From: Anaerolinea thermophila | GTDB taxonomy: Bacteria; Chloroflexota; Anaerolineae; Anaerolineales; Villigracilaceae | Length of the DNA stretch: 6,608 nucleotides | NCBI GenBank assembly: GCA_020722305.1 | Contig: DYLB01000113.1 | Location: forward strand, 1-6,608 | Direction: 5' to 3' | Shown here: one piece after another, positions 1 through 6,351 of the stretch | Numbering within the stretch: position 1 is the stretch's first letter | How the letters are laid out: the number at the start of each line of letters is the position of its first letter | Made by a program: the position numbers and the translations under genes | The notes under the pieces: generated by a model | The model's database searches: none | Told to the model about the DNA's origin: nothing | The model's input: only the letters and a program-made list of their open reading frames with translations

Positions 1-4
1 AAAC

Positions 5-58
5 CGTCCCGAAGGTTGGCTAAAACGACCAAAATTTTCCTACAAAACCTTCGGGACG
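5..58. terminator. 13-bp inverted repeat with 28-base loop at window edge; possible operon terminator
   Basis: Positions 5-17 (CGTCCCGAAGGTT) and 46-58 are perfect inverted complements. Read on the plus strand the stem is followed by TTCTTTCTTT (59-68). Read on the minus strand it is followed by GTTT and the window edge. This fits a bidirectional terminator between nuo and an unseen neighbour, but the 28-base loop is long for one; an inserted palindromic repeat is the alternative. No gene is seen in 1-150. Confidence 0.45.
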
Positions 59-96
59 TTCTTTCTTTAATAACTCATTTGAAATGTACCCAAATG

Positions 97-127
97 GAAT
101 AGTGTCTCCTCCGTGGAGACACTATTC
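97..127 (-). terminator. Perfect 13-bp hairpin downstream of nuoN
   Basis: Positions 97-109 and 115-127 are perfect inverted complements (GAATAGTGTCTCC and its partner) around a 5-base loop. In the nuo transcript this would be a very stable stem 24 bases after the nuoN stop codon. No run of T follows it on either strand, so it is not a standard rho-independent terminator. It could protect the mRNA 3' end from exonucleases, or be one more member of the repeat set. Termination is inferred from position only. Confidence 0.5.
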
Positions 128-150
128 TCTACTCTCTACTCTTCTAATAA
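124..150. repeat. Heptad half-element E6 (after nuoN)
   Basis: On the plus strand, units ATTCTCT (124), ACTCTCT (131), ACTCTTC (138) and TAATAA (145) lie directly after the nuoN stop codon. They are the same kind as the right arm of E3: the 10 bases CTATTCTCTA occur at 122-131 and again at 5459-5468. The matching AGAGAGT-like arm is absent; instead the repeat overlaps the arm of the hairpin at 97-127. Confidence 0.65.
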
Positions 151-1596
151 CTAGAACAGTTTCAGCACCGCTTGCGAGGCCCAGGCGAACAGGCCGGAGG
201 GGACGAAACTGAAGACGACAGTTACGATGGCAGCCAGGCCCCAGGTGAGGTTGAGCCAGGATTCCTGCATGGCTTCAGGCTCGCCTTCGCGCATGTACAT
301 GGTGACGACTACTCGCAGGTAATAGTAAGCCGAGATGAGCGAGGTCAGCACGCCGATGACTGCCAGGCCGGTGTAGCCGCCGGCCATGACGGCCCGGAAG
401 AGATAGAACTTACCGACCAGCCCCAGCGTGGGCGGGATGCCGGTGAGGGAGAGCATGAAGATGGTCATGGCGGCGGCCAGGGCCGGGTATTTGCGTCCCA
501 GGCCGGCGTAATCGCTGATCTCCAGGCCGCGCCCTTCTTTTTGTTCGAGGGCGATCACCACGCCCCAGGAACCAAAGTTGGTCAGGGCGTAGGCGACGAG
601 GTAGAACAGTCCCGCCGCGACCGACACCGACTGGACCTCCTGGTTGCCGAAAGGCACGAAAGCCATCAGGATGTACCCGGCGTGGGCGATGGAGGAGTAG
701 GCCAGCAGGCGCTTGATATTGGTCTGCGAGATGGCCAGCAAGTTGCCGACCAGCATGGTCAGCATCGAGAGCGCCCACAGGACGGGGGTCAGGTCGGCGG
801 CCAGGGAGGGGAAGGCCAGCGAGAAGACCCGCAGCAGGGCGGCGAAACCGGCGATCTTGGCCCCGGCGGCCATGAAGGCCGTCACGGCGGTCGGCGCGCC
901 CTGGTAGACGTCGGGCGTCCACATGTGGAAGGGGACCGCGGCGACCTTGAAGCCGAAGCCGACCAGGATGAGCGCCGCGCCGACGGTGAGCAGGGTCAGG
1001 TTGGCAGACCGCTCCGTCACCGCAGCAACGATGGCGTTCAGGGCGGTGCTGCCGGTCGCGCCGTAGACCAGGGCGATGCCGTAGACCACGAAACCGGCCG
1101 CGAACGCGCCGAGCAGGAAGTATTTCAGCCCGGCTTCCTCCGAATCCAGTTTGGGGCGGGCGAAGGCCGCCAGCACGTAGAGCGGGATGGAGAGCAGTTC
1201 CAGGGCCAGGAAGACGATTACCAGGTCGGCGGCCTGGGCCATGAGCATCATGCCGGCCAGGCTGAACAGGGTCAAGGTATAGAATTCGCCCCGCTCCAGT
1301 CCCATGCGTTTGACGTAGCCGTAGGCCAGGCCGATGGCGAGCAATCCGCTCATCAGCAGCAGGGCGTTGACGAAGGTCGAGAACCCGTCCAGGATGACCA
1401 TGCCGGAGAAGCCGCTGCCGGACGCGCCCAATTGGGCCAGGGTCAGGCCGAGGGTCAGGGCCAGGCCCGTAACAGCGAGAAAAGCCGTCCAGCCCTTGTG
1501 CGCCTTCGGGATGAACAAATCCACGATTAGCAAGGCGCAGGCCCAAACCGTCAGCACGATCAACGGGAGCAGGGTGTTGAAATCGAGTTGTGTCAT
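151..1596 (-). CDS. nuoN: NADH-quinone oxidoreductase subunit N
   Basis: NuoN is the proximal antiporter-like subunit, next to NuoK and NuoJ, and the usual last gene of nuo operons. The product is 481 residues from the chosen ATG (E. coli 485) with about 14 membrane helices. Counted from this ATG, the essential charged residues are E133 (FLALELLSIPLYVL), K158 (EAGLKYFLLGAF), K217 (GFGFKVAAVPFHMWTPDVYQGAP) and K247 (AAGAKIAGF), the same numbers as in E. coli. K396 (GLVGKFYLF) corresponds to E. coli K395. Start choice: GAAAGGG ends 5 bases before ATG 1596. An in-frame GTG at 1602 would use the last G of that Shine-Dalgarno sequence and would shift the numbering by two, so it is rejected. The stop TAG is directly followed by ACTCTCT-type repeats and a strong hairpin. 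A long open frame on the opposite strand (172-1530) is a GC-rich artefact. Confidence 0.98.
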   Translation of the reverse strand: MTQLDFNTLLPLIVLTVWACALLIVDLFIPKAHKGWTAFLAVTGLALTLGLTLAQLGASGSGFSGMVILDGFSTFVNALLLMSGLLAIGLAYGYVKRMGLERGEFYTLTLFSLAGMMLMAQAADLVIVFLALELLSIPLYVLAAFARPKLDSEEAGLKYFLLGAFAAGFVVYGIALVYGATGSTALNAIVAAVTERSANLTLLTVGAALILVGFGFKVAAVPFHMWTPDVYQGAPTAVTAFMAAGAKIAGFAALLRVFSLAFPSLAADLTPVLWALSMLTMLVGNLLAISQTNIKRLLAYSSIAHAGYILMAFVPFGNQEVQSVSVAAGLFYLVAYALTNFGSWGVVIALEQKEGRGLEISDYAGLGRKYPALAAAMTIFMLSLTGIPPTLGLVGKFYLFRAVMAGGYTGLAVIGVLTSLISAYYYLRVVVTMYMREGEPEAMQESWLNLTWGLAAIVTVVFSFVPSGLFAWASQAVLKLF

Positions 1597-1601
1597 AAGC
1601 A

Positions 1602-1608
1602 CCCTTTC
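1602..1608 (-). promoter_or_regulatory. Ribosome binding site deciding the nuoN start
   Basis: GAAAGGG on the minus strand, 5 bases before ATG 1596. The in-frame GTG at 1600-1602 overlaps its last G and therefore cannot use it. Confidence 0.75.
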
Positions 1609-1612
1609 AGGT

Positions 1613-1671
1613 AGCTATCAACTGTCAGCGTTGAGCTGTCAGCAAGGGCTGAACGCTGACGGCTGACCGCT
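1613..1671. repeat. Heptad element E5, GCTGTCA/GCTGACG inverted arms (nuoM-nuoN gap)
   Basis: On the plus strand, units GCTATCA, ACTGTCA, GCGTTGA and GCTGTCA (1614-1641), a 6-base GCAAGG, then GCTGAAC, GCTGACG, GCTGACC and GCT (1648-1671). Arms 1613-1636 and 1648-1671 are inverted complements at 19 of 24 positions, including a perfect 9-bp core (1624-1632 with 1652-1660). An alternative small stem (1639-1643 with 1648-1652) has a 4-base loop. The element begins right after the nuoM stop and ends 16 bases before the nuoN ATG. Confidence 0.85.
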
Positions 1672-3201
1672 TTAATGCATTGCCGCCTGGAGAATGACCA
1701 CGAGCTTGTCAACGGCCGGAGCCATCAGGGCGAAGAATGGTTTGGGATACAGGCCGATCCAGAAGATGAAGACCAGCAGCGGGACCATGGTGATGATCTC
1801 GCGGGCGTTCAGGTCGCGCAGGGCGTGCCCGTGCTTTTTGACTTCTTCCACGATCGAGCCTTCGGGACCGAGGAACATCTTCTGGAACATGTAAAGGATG
1901 TAGACCGCAGCCATGATGACGCCCGCGGCCGCGAACCCGGCGAACAGGACTGAACCGAGCACGCCGCCGTCCATGCCCGCGCCCCAGGCGCCGAGCAGGA
2001 TGGTAAACTCGCCGACGAAACCGTTCAGGCCGGGCAGTCCCATCGAGGAGAGGGCCACGATCAACATCAGCGAGCCGAAGACCGGGGTGATCTTCCACAG
2101 GCCGCCATAGACTTTCAGGTCGCGGGTGTGGGTCTGTTCGTAAATCATGCCGACCAGGAGGAATAAAGCGCCGGTGCTCAAGCCGTGGTTGACCATTTGC
2201 AGGATGCCGCCCTGGATGCCCTGCGGGTTCATAGCGAACAGGCCGAGCATGACGAAACCCAGGTGGCTGACCGAGGAATAGGCGACCAGCTTCTTGGCGT
2301 CTTGTTGGGCATAGGAGACCGCCGCGCCGTAGATGATGCCGATTACGGCCAGCAGGGCCATCCACGGAGCGGCCTGGATGGCGGCTTCGGGGAAGAGCGG
2401 CAGGTTGAAGCGGATGAAGCCGTAAGTGCCCATCTTTAGCAACACGCCGGCCAGGATGACCGAACCGGCGGTCGGGGCTTCGACGTGGGCATCGGGGAGC
2501 CAGGAGTGCAGCGGCCACATCGGGACCTTGATGGCGAAGGCGGCCGCGAAGGCCAGGAAGAGCCACAACTGGATATCCGCCGGGATGCCGCCCATCTCGA
2601 TCAACTCAGGCACCGAGAAGGAGCCCTGCTGGATGCCCAGCCACAGGATGGCGAGCAGCATCAGGATCGAGCCGGCCATGGTGTAGAGGAAAAACTTGAG
2701 GGCAGCGTAGATGCGGCGCGGTCCGCCCCAGATGCCGATCAGGAAGTACATCGGGACCAGGGTGAATTCCCAGAAGATGTAGAACAGGAACAGGTCCTGG
2801 GCCAGGAAGACGCCGGTCATGCCGACTTCCAGCAGGAGGAAGAAGAGCATGAAATCCTTGACCCGCTCTTCGACCGCGGCCCAGGTGGACAGGATCGAGA
2901 TCGGGGTCAGGAAGGTGGTCAGCAAAACCAGCAGAATGCTCAGACCGTCTACCGCCATATGGTATTCGATGTTCCAGCCAGCGACAGTGATCCACGGGTA
3001 ACGGGTGGCCAGTTGCAGGTCCGGGTTGGAAGCGTTGAACATCGAGAGCACCCAGAGCGAGATGCCGAAGGTTACCAGGGAGGTGACCAGCGCCGTCCAG
3101 CGCAGCAGGTTCTTCTTGTCGGATGGCAGGAAGAGCAGAACCAGCACACCCACGAGCGGGAAGAAGGTGAGGAGCGTGAGGGGTTCGAGAAAAAATTTCA
3201 T
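1672..3201 (-). CDS. nuoM: NADH-quinone oxidoreductase subunit M
   Basis: NuoM is the middle antiporter-like subunit of the complex I membrane arm and is expected to move one proton per cycle. The product is 509 residues, the same as E. coli NuoM, with about 14 membrane helices and the Proton_antipo_M domain. Key charged residues are all there: E145 in FWEFTLVPMY, K225 in AIKVPMWPLHSWLPDAHVEAP, K256 in LLKMGTYGF, H339 in MVNHGLSTGALFL and E398 in GFVGEF. Their spacings (31, 83 and 59) equal those of E. coli K234, K265, H348 and E407. ATG at 3201 follows a GAGGT-type ribosome binding site by 5-6 bases. The C-terminus is ILQAAMH, and the repeat element begins at the base after its TAA stop. It lies 49 bases after nuoL and 75 bases before nuoN. 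Confidence 0.98.
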   Translation of the reverse strand: MKFFLEPLTLLTFFPLVGVLVLLFLPSDKKNLLRWTALVTSLVTFGISLWVLSMFNASNPDLQLATRYPWITVAGWNIEYHMAVDGLSILLVLLTTFLTPISILSTWAAVEERVKDFMLFFLLLEVGMTGVFLAQDLFLFYIFWEFTLVPMYFLIGIWGGPRRIYAALKFFLYTMAGSILMLLAILWLGIQQGSFSVPELIEMGGIPADIQLWLFLAFAAAFAIKVPMWPLHSWLPDAHVEAPTAGSVILAGVLLKMGTYGFIRFNLPLFPEAAIQAAPWMALLAVIGIIYGAAVSYAQQDAKKLVAYSSVSHLGFVMLGLFAMNPQGIQGGILQMVNHGLSTGALFLLVGMIYEQTHTRDLKVYGGLWKITPVFGSLMLIVALSSMGLPGLNGFVGEFTILLGAWGAGMDGGVLGSVLFAGFAAAGVIMAAVYILYMFQKMFLGPEGSIVEEVKKHGHALRDLNAREIITMVPLLVFIFWIGLYPKPFFALMAPAVDKLVVILQAAMH

Positions 3202-3221
3202 GTTTTACCTCGTTGGAATTC

Positions 3222-3249
3222 GTTGAACGTTGAACGTCCAACGTTCAAC
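3222..3249. repeat. Heptad element E4, GTTGAAC palindrome (nuoL-nuoM gap)
   Basis: Four 7-base units without any spacer: GTTGAAC (3222), GTTGAAC (3229), GTCCAAC (3236) and GTTCAAC (3243). The first two are the inverted complement of the last two at 13 of 14 positions, and the one exception becomes a G-U pair in the minus-strand mRNA. It lies one base from the nuoL stop (TAA, 3251-3253) and 20 bases before the nuoM ATG. Confidence 0.85.
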
Positions 3250-3250
3250 A

Positions 3251-5389
3251 TTATTTCAACAGCAAGTAACCGAGAATGAGAACCACTCCCAGCAGGACCG
3301 ACAAGGCGTAGGAGCGCACGAAACCGTTTTGGACCCGGCGCAGGCTGGCCGAGACTTCCTTGGTCCACTCGCCGAGGCCGTTGGCGAAGGCGTCGATGCC
3401 CTGCTGGTCGGCGTATTTGTTGAGGGCGATGTTACTGAGCCAGTTGTAGGTGCCGGCAATGATTTTCTCGTGGAACCAGTCGTGCCAGAAGCGCCAGTCA
3501 ATCACCTCCGCCAGGAATTTGGAGAGGCGGACGTAATTGTCCAGGATCAACCATTTATAGCCCTCGTCCACCCACCATTTGTTTTCCATGCCGGTGAAGA
3601 GGAAACCGAGCGGCTTCTTGAGCGGGTCTTTCTGCTCGGCCTTGAGCGGATTGCGCCCGTAGACCAGCCAGGAAATGCCGATGGCGGCCAGCGCCAGTGC
3701 GGTCGAAACGCCCGCCACCATCAGGCTGAATTCGGGCACTTCGATCTCGCCGAGGGTGTGTTCGAGCCAGTGGCCGAGCGTATGCGCGCCGGGCAGGTTC
3801 AGCCCGCCGCCGAGCAGGGCCAGCGCCGCCAGCACCATCAACGGGATGGTGATGATGGGCTTGCTCTCCTCGGCGTGAGCGGCGGCTTCGTGGCGCGGCT
3901 CGCCGAAGAAGACCATCCATATCTGGCGGCCCATGTAGAAAGCCGTCAGGAAAGCCGCCAGGGTCAAAATCCAATAAATATCCGGGTAATGCAGGCTGGC
4001 ATCCAGCAGGATCTCGTCCTTCGACCAGAACCCGGCGAAGGGGAAAATGCCCGCCAGCGCCAGCGTGCCGAACACATAAAGCCAGAAAGTGACCGGCATG
4101 GTCTTGCGCAGGCCGCCCATGTTGCGCATGTCGCCGGGGTCGAACACTTCGACAGGCTCAGTGCGGCGCACTTCTTCGTGATGACTTCCTTCGTGCCCTT
4201 GGTGTCCTTCGTGGTGAGAAAGATGATGGTGCCCGCGTTCCAGCCCCAAGATGACCGAACCGGCTGAAAGGAAGAGCAAAGCCTTGAAGAAGGCGTGGGT
4301 GACCAGGTGGAACATGCCCGCCACGTAAGCGCCCATCCCGACCGCCGCGACCATGAAACCCAGTTGTGAGATGGTCGAGTAGGCCAGCACCTTTTTGATG
4401 TCGTACTGCCCGACGGCAATCGTGGCCGCGAAGAGCGCCGTCAGCGCGCCGGTCAGGGCCACGACGTACTGCGCCGCGGGGACGGTCGAATACAGCGGTG
4501 CGGAGCGGGTCACCAGGTACACGCCCGCCGTGACCATCGTGGCGGCATGGATCAGGGCCGAGACCGGGGTCGGGCCGGCCATCGCATCCGGCAGCCAGAC
4601 GTAGAGCGGGATCTGGGCCGATTTACCGGTCACGCCAACCAGCATGAAGAGCGTAATGGCGGTGATGATCCCCGGCGCAATCGCGCCGACCTGGGTGAAA
4701 ACTTCATCGAACTGGAAACTGCCAAAAGCCCAGAACATGATGAAACCGGCGATCAGGAAGCCGAAGTCGCCGATGCGGTTGGCGATGAAAGCCTTGTTGG
4801 CCGCGTTGGAGTTGGCCCACGAAGGCCGCCCGAGGGTATCCATGTCGTACCAGAAGCCGATCAGCAGGAACGAGCACAGGCCCACACCCTCCCAGCCGAC
4901 GAACAGCATCAGGTACGAGTCGCTGCTGACCAGGAGCATCATCATAGTGATGAACAGGTTCATGAAGACGAAAAAGCGCTGGTAACGCTTCTCGTCCTTC
5001 TTGAAGCGCACGTCCTCGTGCATGTACCCGATGGCGTAGATATGGATCAACGTCCCCACGCCGGAGACGGCCAGCATCATCGTCACCGAGAGCGTATCAA
5101 CCCGGAAAGTCCAGTCCAGTTGCAGGCTGCCGATGTGGATCCACTCCGCAAACGGGACCACGACCACTTCCCCGTGCGCTGCGGACAGCGACCAAGCCAG
5201 GAGCGCGGAAACGGCGAAAGCGATCCCGGACGCCAGGCTGGCTACCGTTCCGACGGCGGCCTCGCCCCAGGAGCGTTTCAGGAACCAGCCGCCGAAAATG
5301 ATGTTGACCAGCAAGCCGACAACCGGGGCAAAAATGATCCAGGGGGCCAGGAAGAAAAAGCCGGTGTTTACTGTTTCGCTTAAGTGCAT
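3251..5389 (-). CDS. nuoL: NADH-quinone oxidoreductase subunit L
   Basis: NuoL is the distal antiporter-like subunit of complex I, with a long lateral helix that runs along the membrane arm. The product is 712 residues (E. coli 613). Conserved proton-path residues are present: E167 in FVGWEGVGLCS, D208 in NRIGDFG, K256 in TGKSAQIPL, H281 in LIHAATMVTAG, H361/H365/K369 in HLVTHAFFKALLFL, and K457/D458 in WSKDEILL. They match E. coli E144, D178, K229, H254, H334/H338/K342 and K399/D400. The K256-K369 spacing (113) equals that of E. coli, but K369-K457 is 88 against 57. The 31 extra residues contain a His-rich tract and an EPVEV segment that look repeat-derived. After the 14-helix core, the C-terminal extension (NKWWVDEGY onwards) ends in a hydrophobic anchor (about 692-711). 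ATG at 5389 has GGAG 5 bases upstream. Order K-L-M excludes an Mrp antiporter subunit. Confidence 0.98.
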   Translation of the reverse strand: MHLSETVNTGFFFLAPWIIFAPVVGLLVNIIFGGWFLKRSWGEAAVGTVASLASGIAFAVSALLAWSLSAAHGEVVVVPFAEWIHIGSLQLDWTFRVDTLSVTMMLAVSGVGTLIHIYAIGYMHEDVRFKKDEKRYQRFFVFMNLFITMMMLLVSSDSYLMLFVGWEGVGLCSFLLIGFWYDMDTLGRPSWANSNAANKAFIANRIGDFGFLIAGFIMFWAFGSFQFDEVFTQVGAIAPGIITAITLFMLVGVTGKSAQIPLYVWLPDAMAGPTPVSALIHAATMVTAGVYLVTRSAPLYSTVPAAQYVVALTGALTALFAATIAVGQYDIKKVLAYSTISQLGFMVAAVGMGAYVAGMFHLVTHAFFKALLFLSAGSVILGLERGHHHLSHHEGHQGHEGSHHEEVRRTEPVEVFDPGDMRNMGGLRKTMPVTFWLYVFGTLALAGIFPFAGFWSKDEILLDASLHYPDIYWILTLAAFLTAFYMGRQIWMVFFGEPRHEAAAHAEESKPIITIPLMVLAALALLGGGLNLPGAHTLGHWLEHTLGEIEVPEFSLMVAGVSTALALAAIGISWLVYGRNPLKAEQKDPLKKPLGFLFTGMENKWWVDEGYKWLILDNYVRLSKFLAEVIDWRFWHDWFHEKIIAGTYNWLSNIALNKYADQQGIDAFANGLGEWTKEVSASLRRVQNGFVRSYALSVLLGVVLILGYLLLK
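4139..4171 (-). repeat. In-frame TGAGCNTGTCGAA-type palindromic repeat inside nuoL
   Basis: DNA encoding NuoL residues 407-417 (VRRTEPVEVFD). On the minus strand it contains CACTGAGCCTGTCGAAGTG, with CACT/AGTG pairing around the GAGCCTGTCGA core, and GTCGAA-GTG-TTCGAC, a perfect 6-bp inverted repeat. From memory it belongs to a widespread repeat whose usual form has a CCT/AGG stem; its other frame gives the telltale peptide LSLSK, also seen here. Confidence 0.6.
4172..4216 (-). repeat. In-frame HEG-type repeat inside nuoL
   Basis: DNA encoding NuoL residues 392-406, with near-identical 9-base units (CACGAAGGA, CACCAAGGG, CACGAAGGA) read as His-Glu-Gly, His-Gln-Gly, His-Glu-Gly. On the plus strand it reads CTTCGTGCCCTTGGTGTCC and similar. 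From memory this resembles a TTCGTGTCCTTCGTGGTG-type repeat scattered through many environmental bacterial genomes. Its unit length keeps the reading frame. It lies in the extra loop of NuoL. Confidence 0.6.
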
Positions 5390-5403
5390 AGTGACTCCGT
5401 ATC

Positions 5404-5474
5404 AGAGAGCAGAGAGTAGAGACTGGAGAGTAGTCGCGCTTTTCCCACTCCCAACTCTCTATTCTCTAATCTCT
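5404..5474. repeat. Heptad element E3, inverted 28-bp arms (nuoK-nuoL gap)
   Basis: A 71-base element: four 7-base units (5404-5431, AGAGAGT-like), a 15-base spacer (5432-5446), then four inverted units (5447-5474, ACTCTCT-like). The two 28-base arms match at 22 of 28 positions as an inverted repeat, and two further positions can form G-U pairs in the nuo mRNA. Three of the four unpaired positions are at position 6 of a unit as read along the mRNA. It lies 3 bases from the nuoK stop and 14 bases before the nuoL ATG, just upstream of its GGAG. Confidence 0.85.
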
Positions 5475-5477
5475 TTG

Positions 5478-5780
5478 CTATCCCTTCAGGTTGCTCATCT
5501 GGTCCACGTCAATGCTGTGCTTTGACCTGAAGATCGCCACGATCAGCGCCAGGCCGACCGCCACTTCCGCGGCGGCCACCGCGATGACGAAGAAGACGAT
5601 AATCTGCCCGTCCAATTGCTGGAAGGTGTTGGCGAAAGAGACGAAGGCCAGGTTGGCCGCGTTCAGCATCAACTCGACCGACATGAAGATAATCAGCGCG
5701 TTGCGGCGCGCAAGCACACCCAACGCGCCCATGGTGAACAAAATTGCTGAGAGGGTGATGTAGTAAATTTCAGGGACCAT
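5478..5780 (-). CDS. nuoK: NADH-quinone oxidoreductase subunit K
   Basis: NuoK is a three-helix membrane subunit, related to MrpC/MnhC, that forms part of the proton path next to NuoJ and NuoN. The protein is 100 residues, exactly the usual length. Both glutamates known to be essential in the E. coli protein are present at the same numbers: E36 in SVELMLNAANL and E72 in AAAEVAVGLAL. The conserved RRN turn (25-27) and the FFVIAVAAAE helix are also typical. The ATG at 5780 is preceded by a weak GGA about 7 bases upstream, the least convincing ribosome binding site in this operon. The tail after the third helix (RSKHSIDVDQMSNLKG) is short and polar. It is flanked by a 41-base gap upstream and an 88-base gap downstream, each filled by a repeat element. 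Confidence 0.98.
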   Translation of the reverse strand: MVPEIYYITLSAILFTMGALGVLARRNALIIFMSVELMLNAANLAFVSFANTFQQLDGQIIVFFVIAVAAAEVAVGLALIVAIFRSKHSIDVDQMSNLKG

Positions 5781-5793
5781 GTTTCATCCGGGG

Positions 5794-5825
5794 TTACGTT
5801 TTACGTTTTACGTATCACGTGTTAC
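5794..5825. repeat. Heptad element E2, TTACGTT tandem (nuoJ-nuoK gap)
   Basis: Four consecutive 7-base units on the plus strand: TTACGTT (5794), TTACGTT (5801), TTACGTA (5808) and TCACGTG (5815), followed by TTAC (5822). The last partial unit contains the complement of the nuoJ stop codon TAA, so the gene end and repeat share bases. The ACGT core is self-complementary, so units can pair with one another. Only 13 bases remain between the element and the nuoK ATG. Confidence 0.8.
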
Positions 5826-6346
5826 TCCCTCTCTCCTTTCTCTCGTTTGGTCAAGACGATCGCCCCTATCATTGCCACCAGCAACAGGACTGAAGTGACC
5901 TCGAACGGCAGCAGATACTGGTTGAAGAGGGCCATGCCCAGGTTTTGCAGTTCGCCCAGGGTGTTGACCGTTTCGGCCGGCGGGACGATGCCCGCAGACG
6001 GCGCGGCCCGAACGATCAGCAAATAGGCGGTTTCGGCCACCAGGGCCGCGGCCAGCCCGATCGCCAGCGGGCGCTGCCAGGGTAGGACTTTGATCCGAGC
6101 CAGTTGCTCCGCCCCGAGCAGCATGATGACGAACAGGAACAGTACCATGATCGCCCCGGCGTAGACCGTGATCTGGGCCATGGCGATGAACGGCGCTCCC
6201 AATAACAGGTAGAAGACCGCAATCGAAGCAAAATTCAGCACCAGGAACAGGGCCGAATAGACCGCGTTGCGGCTCAACAACATCCCGGCCGCGGTGGCGA
6301 CGGACACCAGGGCGAGTATCAGGAAAAGGATCAGGTCAACAGTCAT
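5822..6346 (-). CDS. nuoJ: NADH-quinone oxidoreductase subunit J
   Basis: NuoJ is a small membrane subunit near the quinone-binding end of the complex I membrane arm; it takes part in coupling quinone chemistry to proton transfer. The protein is 174 residues from the chosen ATG (E. coli about 184) with five hydrophobic segments. The family signature is the third helix, VYAGAIMVLFLFVIMLL (about residues 61-77), with its conserved tyrosine (Y62) and glycines. The last helix follows the typical FNQYLLPFEVTSVLLLVAMIGAIVL pattern (about 141-164). The start is ATG at 6346: AAAAGG ends 5 bases before it. An in-frame GTG at 6352 overlaps that Shine-Dalgarno sequence, so it is an unlikely start. The C-terminal tail is charged (TKREKGERE) and its DNA is purine-rich. 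The stop codon TAA is the beginning of the next intergenic repeat. A gap of 79 bases follows nuoI and 41 bases precede nuoK. Confidence 0.96.
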   Translation of the reverse strand: MTVDLILFLILALVSVATAAGMLLSRNAVYSALFLVLNFASIAVFYLLLGAPFIAMAQITVYAGAIMVLFLFVIMLLGAEQLARIKVLPWQRPLAIGLAAALVAETAYLLIVRAAPSAGIVPPAETVNTLGELQNLGMALFNQYLLPFEVTSVLLLVAMIGAIVLTKREKGERE

Positions 6347-6351
6347 AGGCA

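Noticed and set aside
172..1530. Long open frame on the plus strand opposite nuoN (452 residues)
   Set aside because: Composition is Gly/Gln/Asp/His-rich with no recognisable domain. It is the expected antisense frame of a GC-rich membrane protein gene, and nuoN itself is fully conserved.
2485..3279. Plus-strand open frame opposite nuoM
   Set aside because: Charged low-complexity composition, no domain, fully covered by nuoM.
4139..4231. Frameshift or assembly error causing the odd NuoL loop
   Set aside because: The frame stays open and both flanks match NuoL in the same phase, so an in-frame insertion explains it better.
3230..4267. Plus-strand open frame opposite the nuoL 3' half (345 residues)
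   Set aside because: Antisense artefact. Its FVPLVSFVVRK stretch is only the translated repeat in nuoL and not a protein domain.
4547..5383. Plus-strand open frame opposite the nuoL 5' half
   Set aside because: Same antisense pattern; no ribosome binding or family evidence.
3251..5389. MrpA/MnhA-type antiporter instead of NuoL
   Set aside because: Neighbours are NuoI, J, K, M and N in canonical order, and the length and motifs fit NuoL.
5404..5474. CRISPR array
   Set aside because: Units are 7 bases and contiguous, without spacers of constant length; no cas gene nearby.
5390..5477. Internal promoter or small gene in the nuoK-nuoL gap
   Set aside because: The gap is explained by the heptad element plus the nuoL ribosome binding site; no -35/-10 pair or short coding frame stands out.
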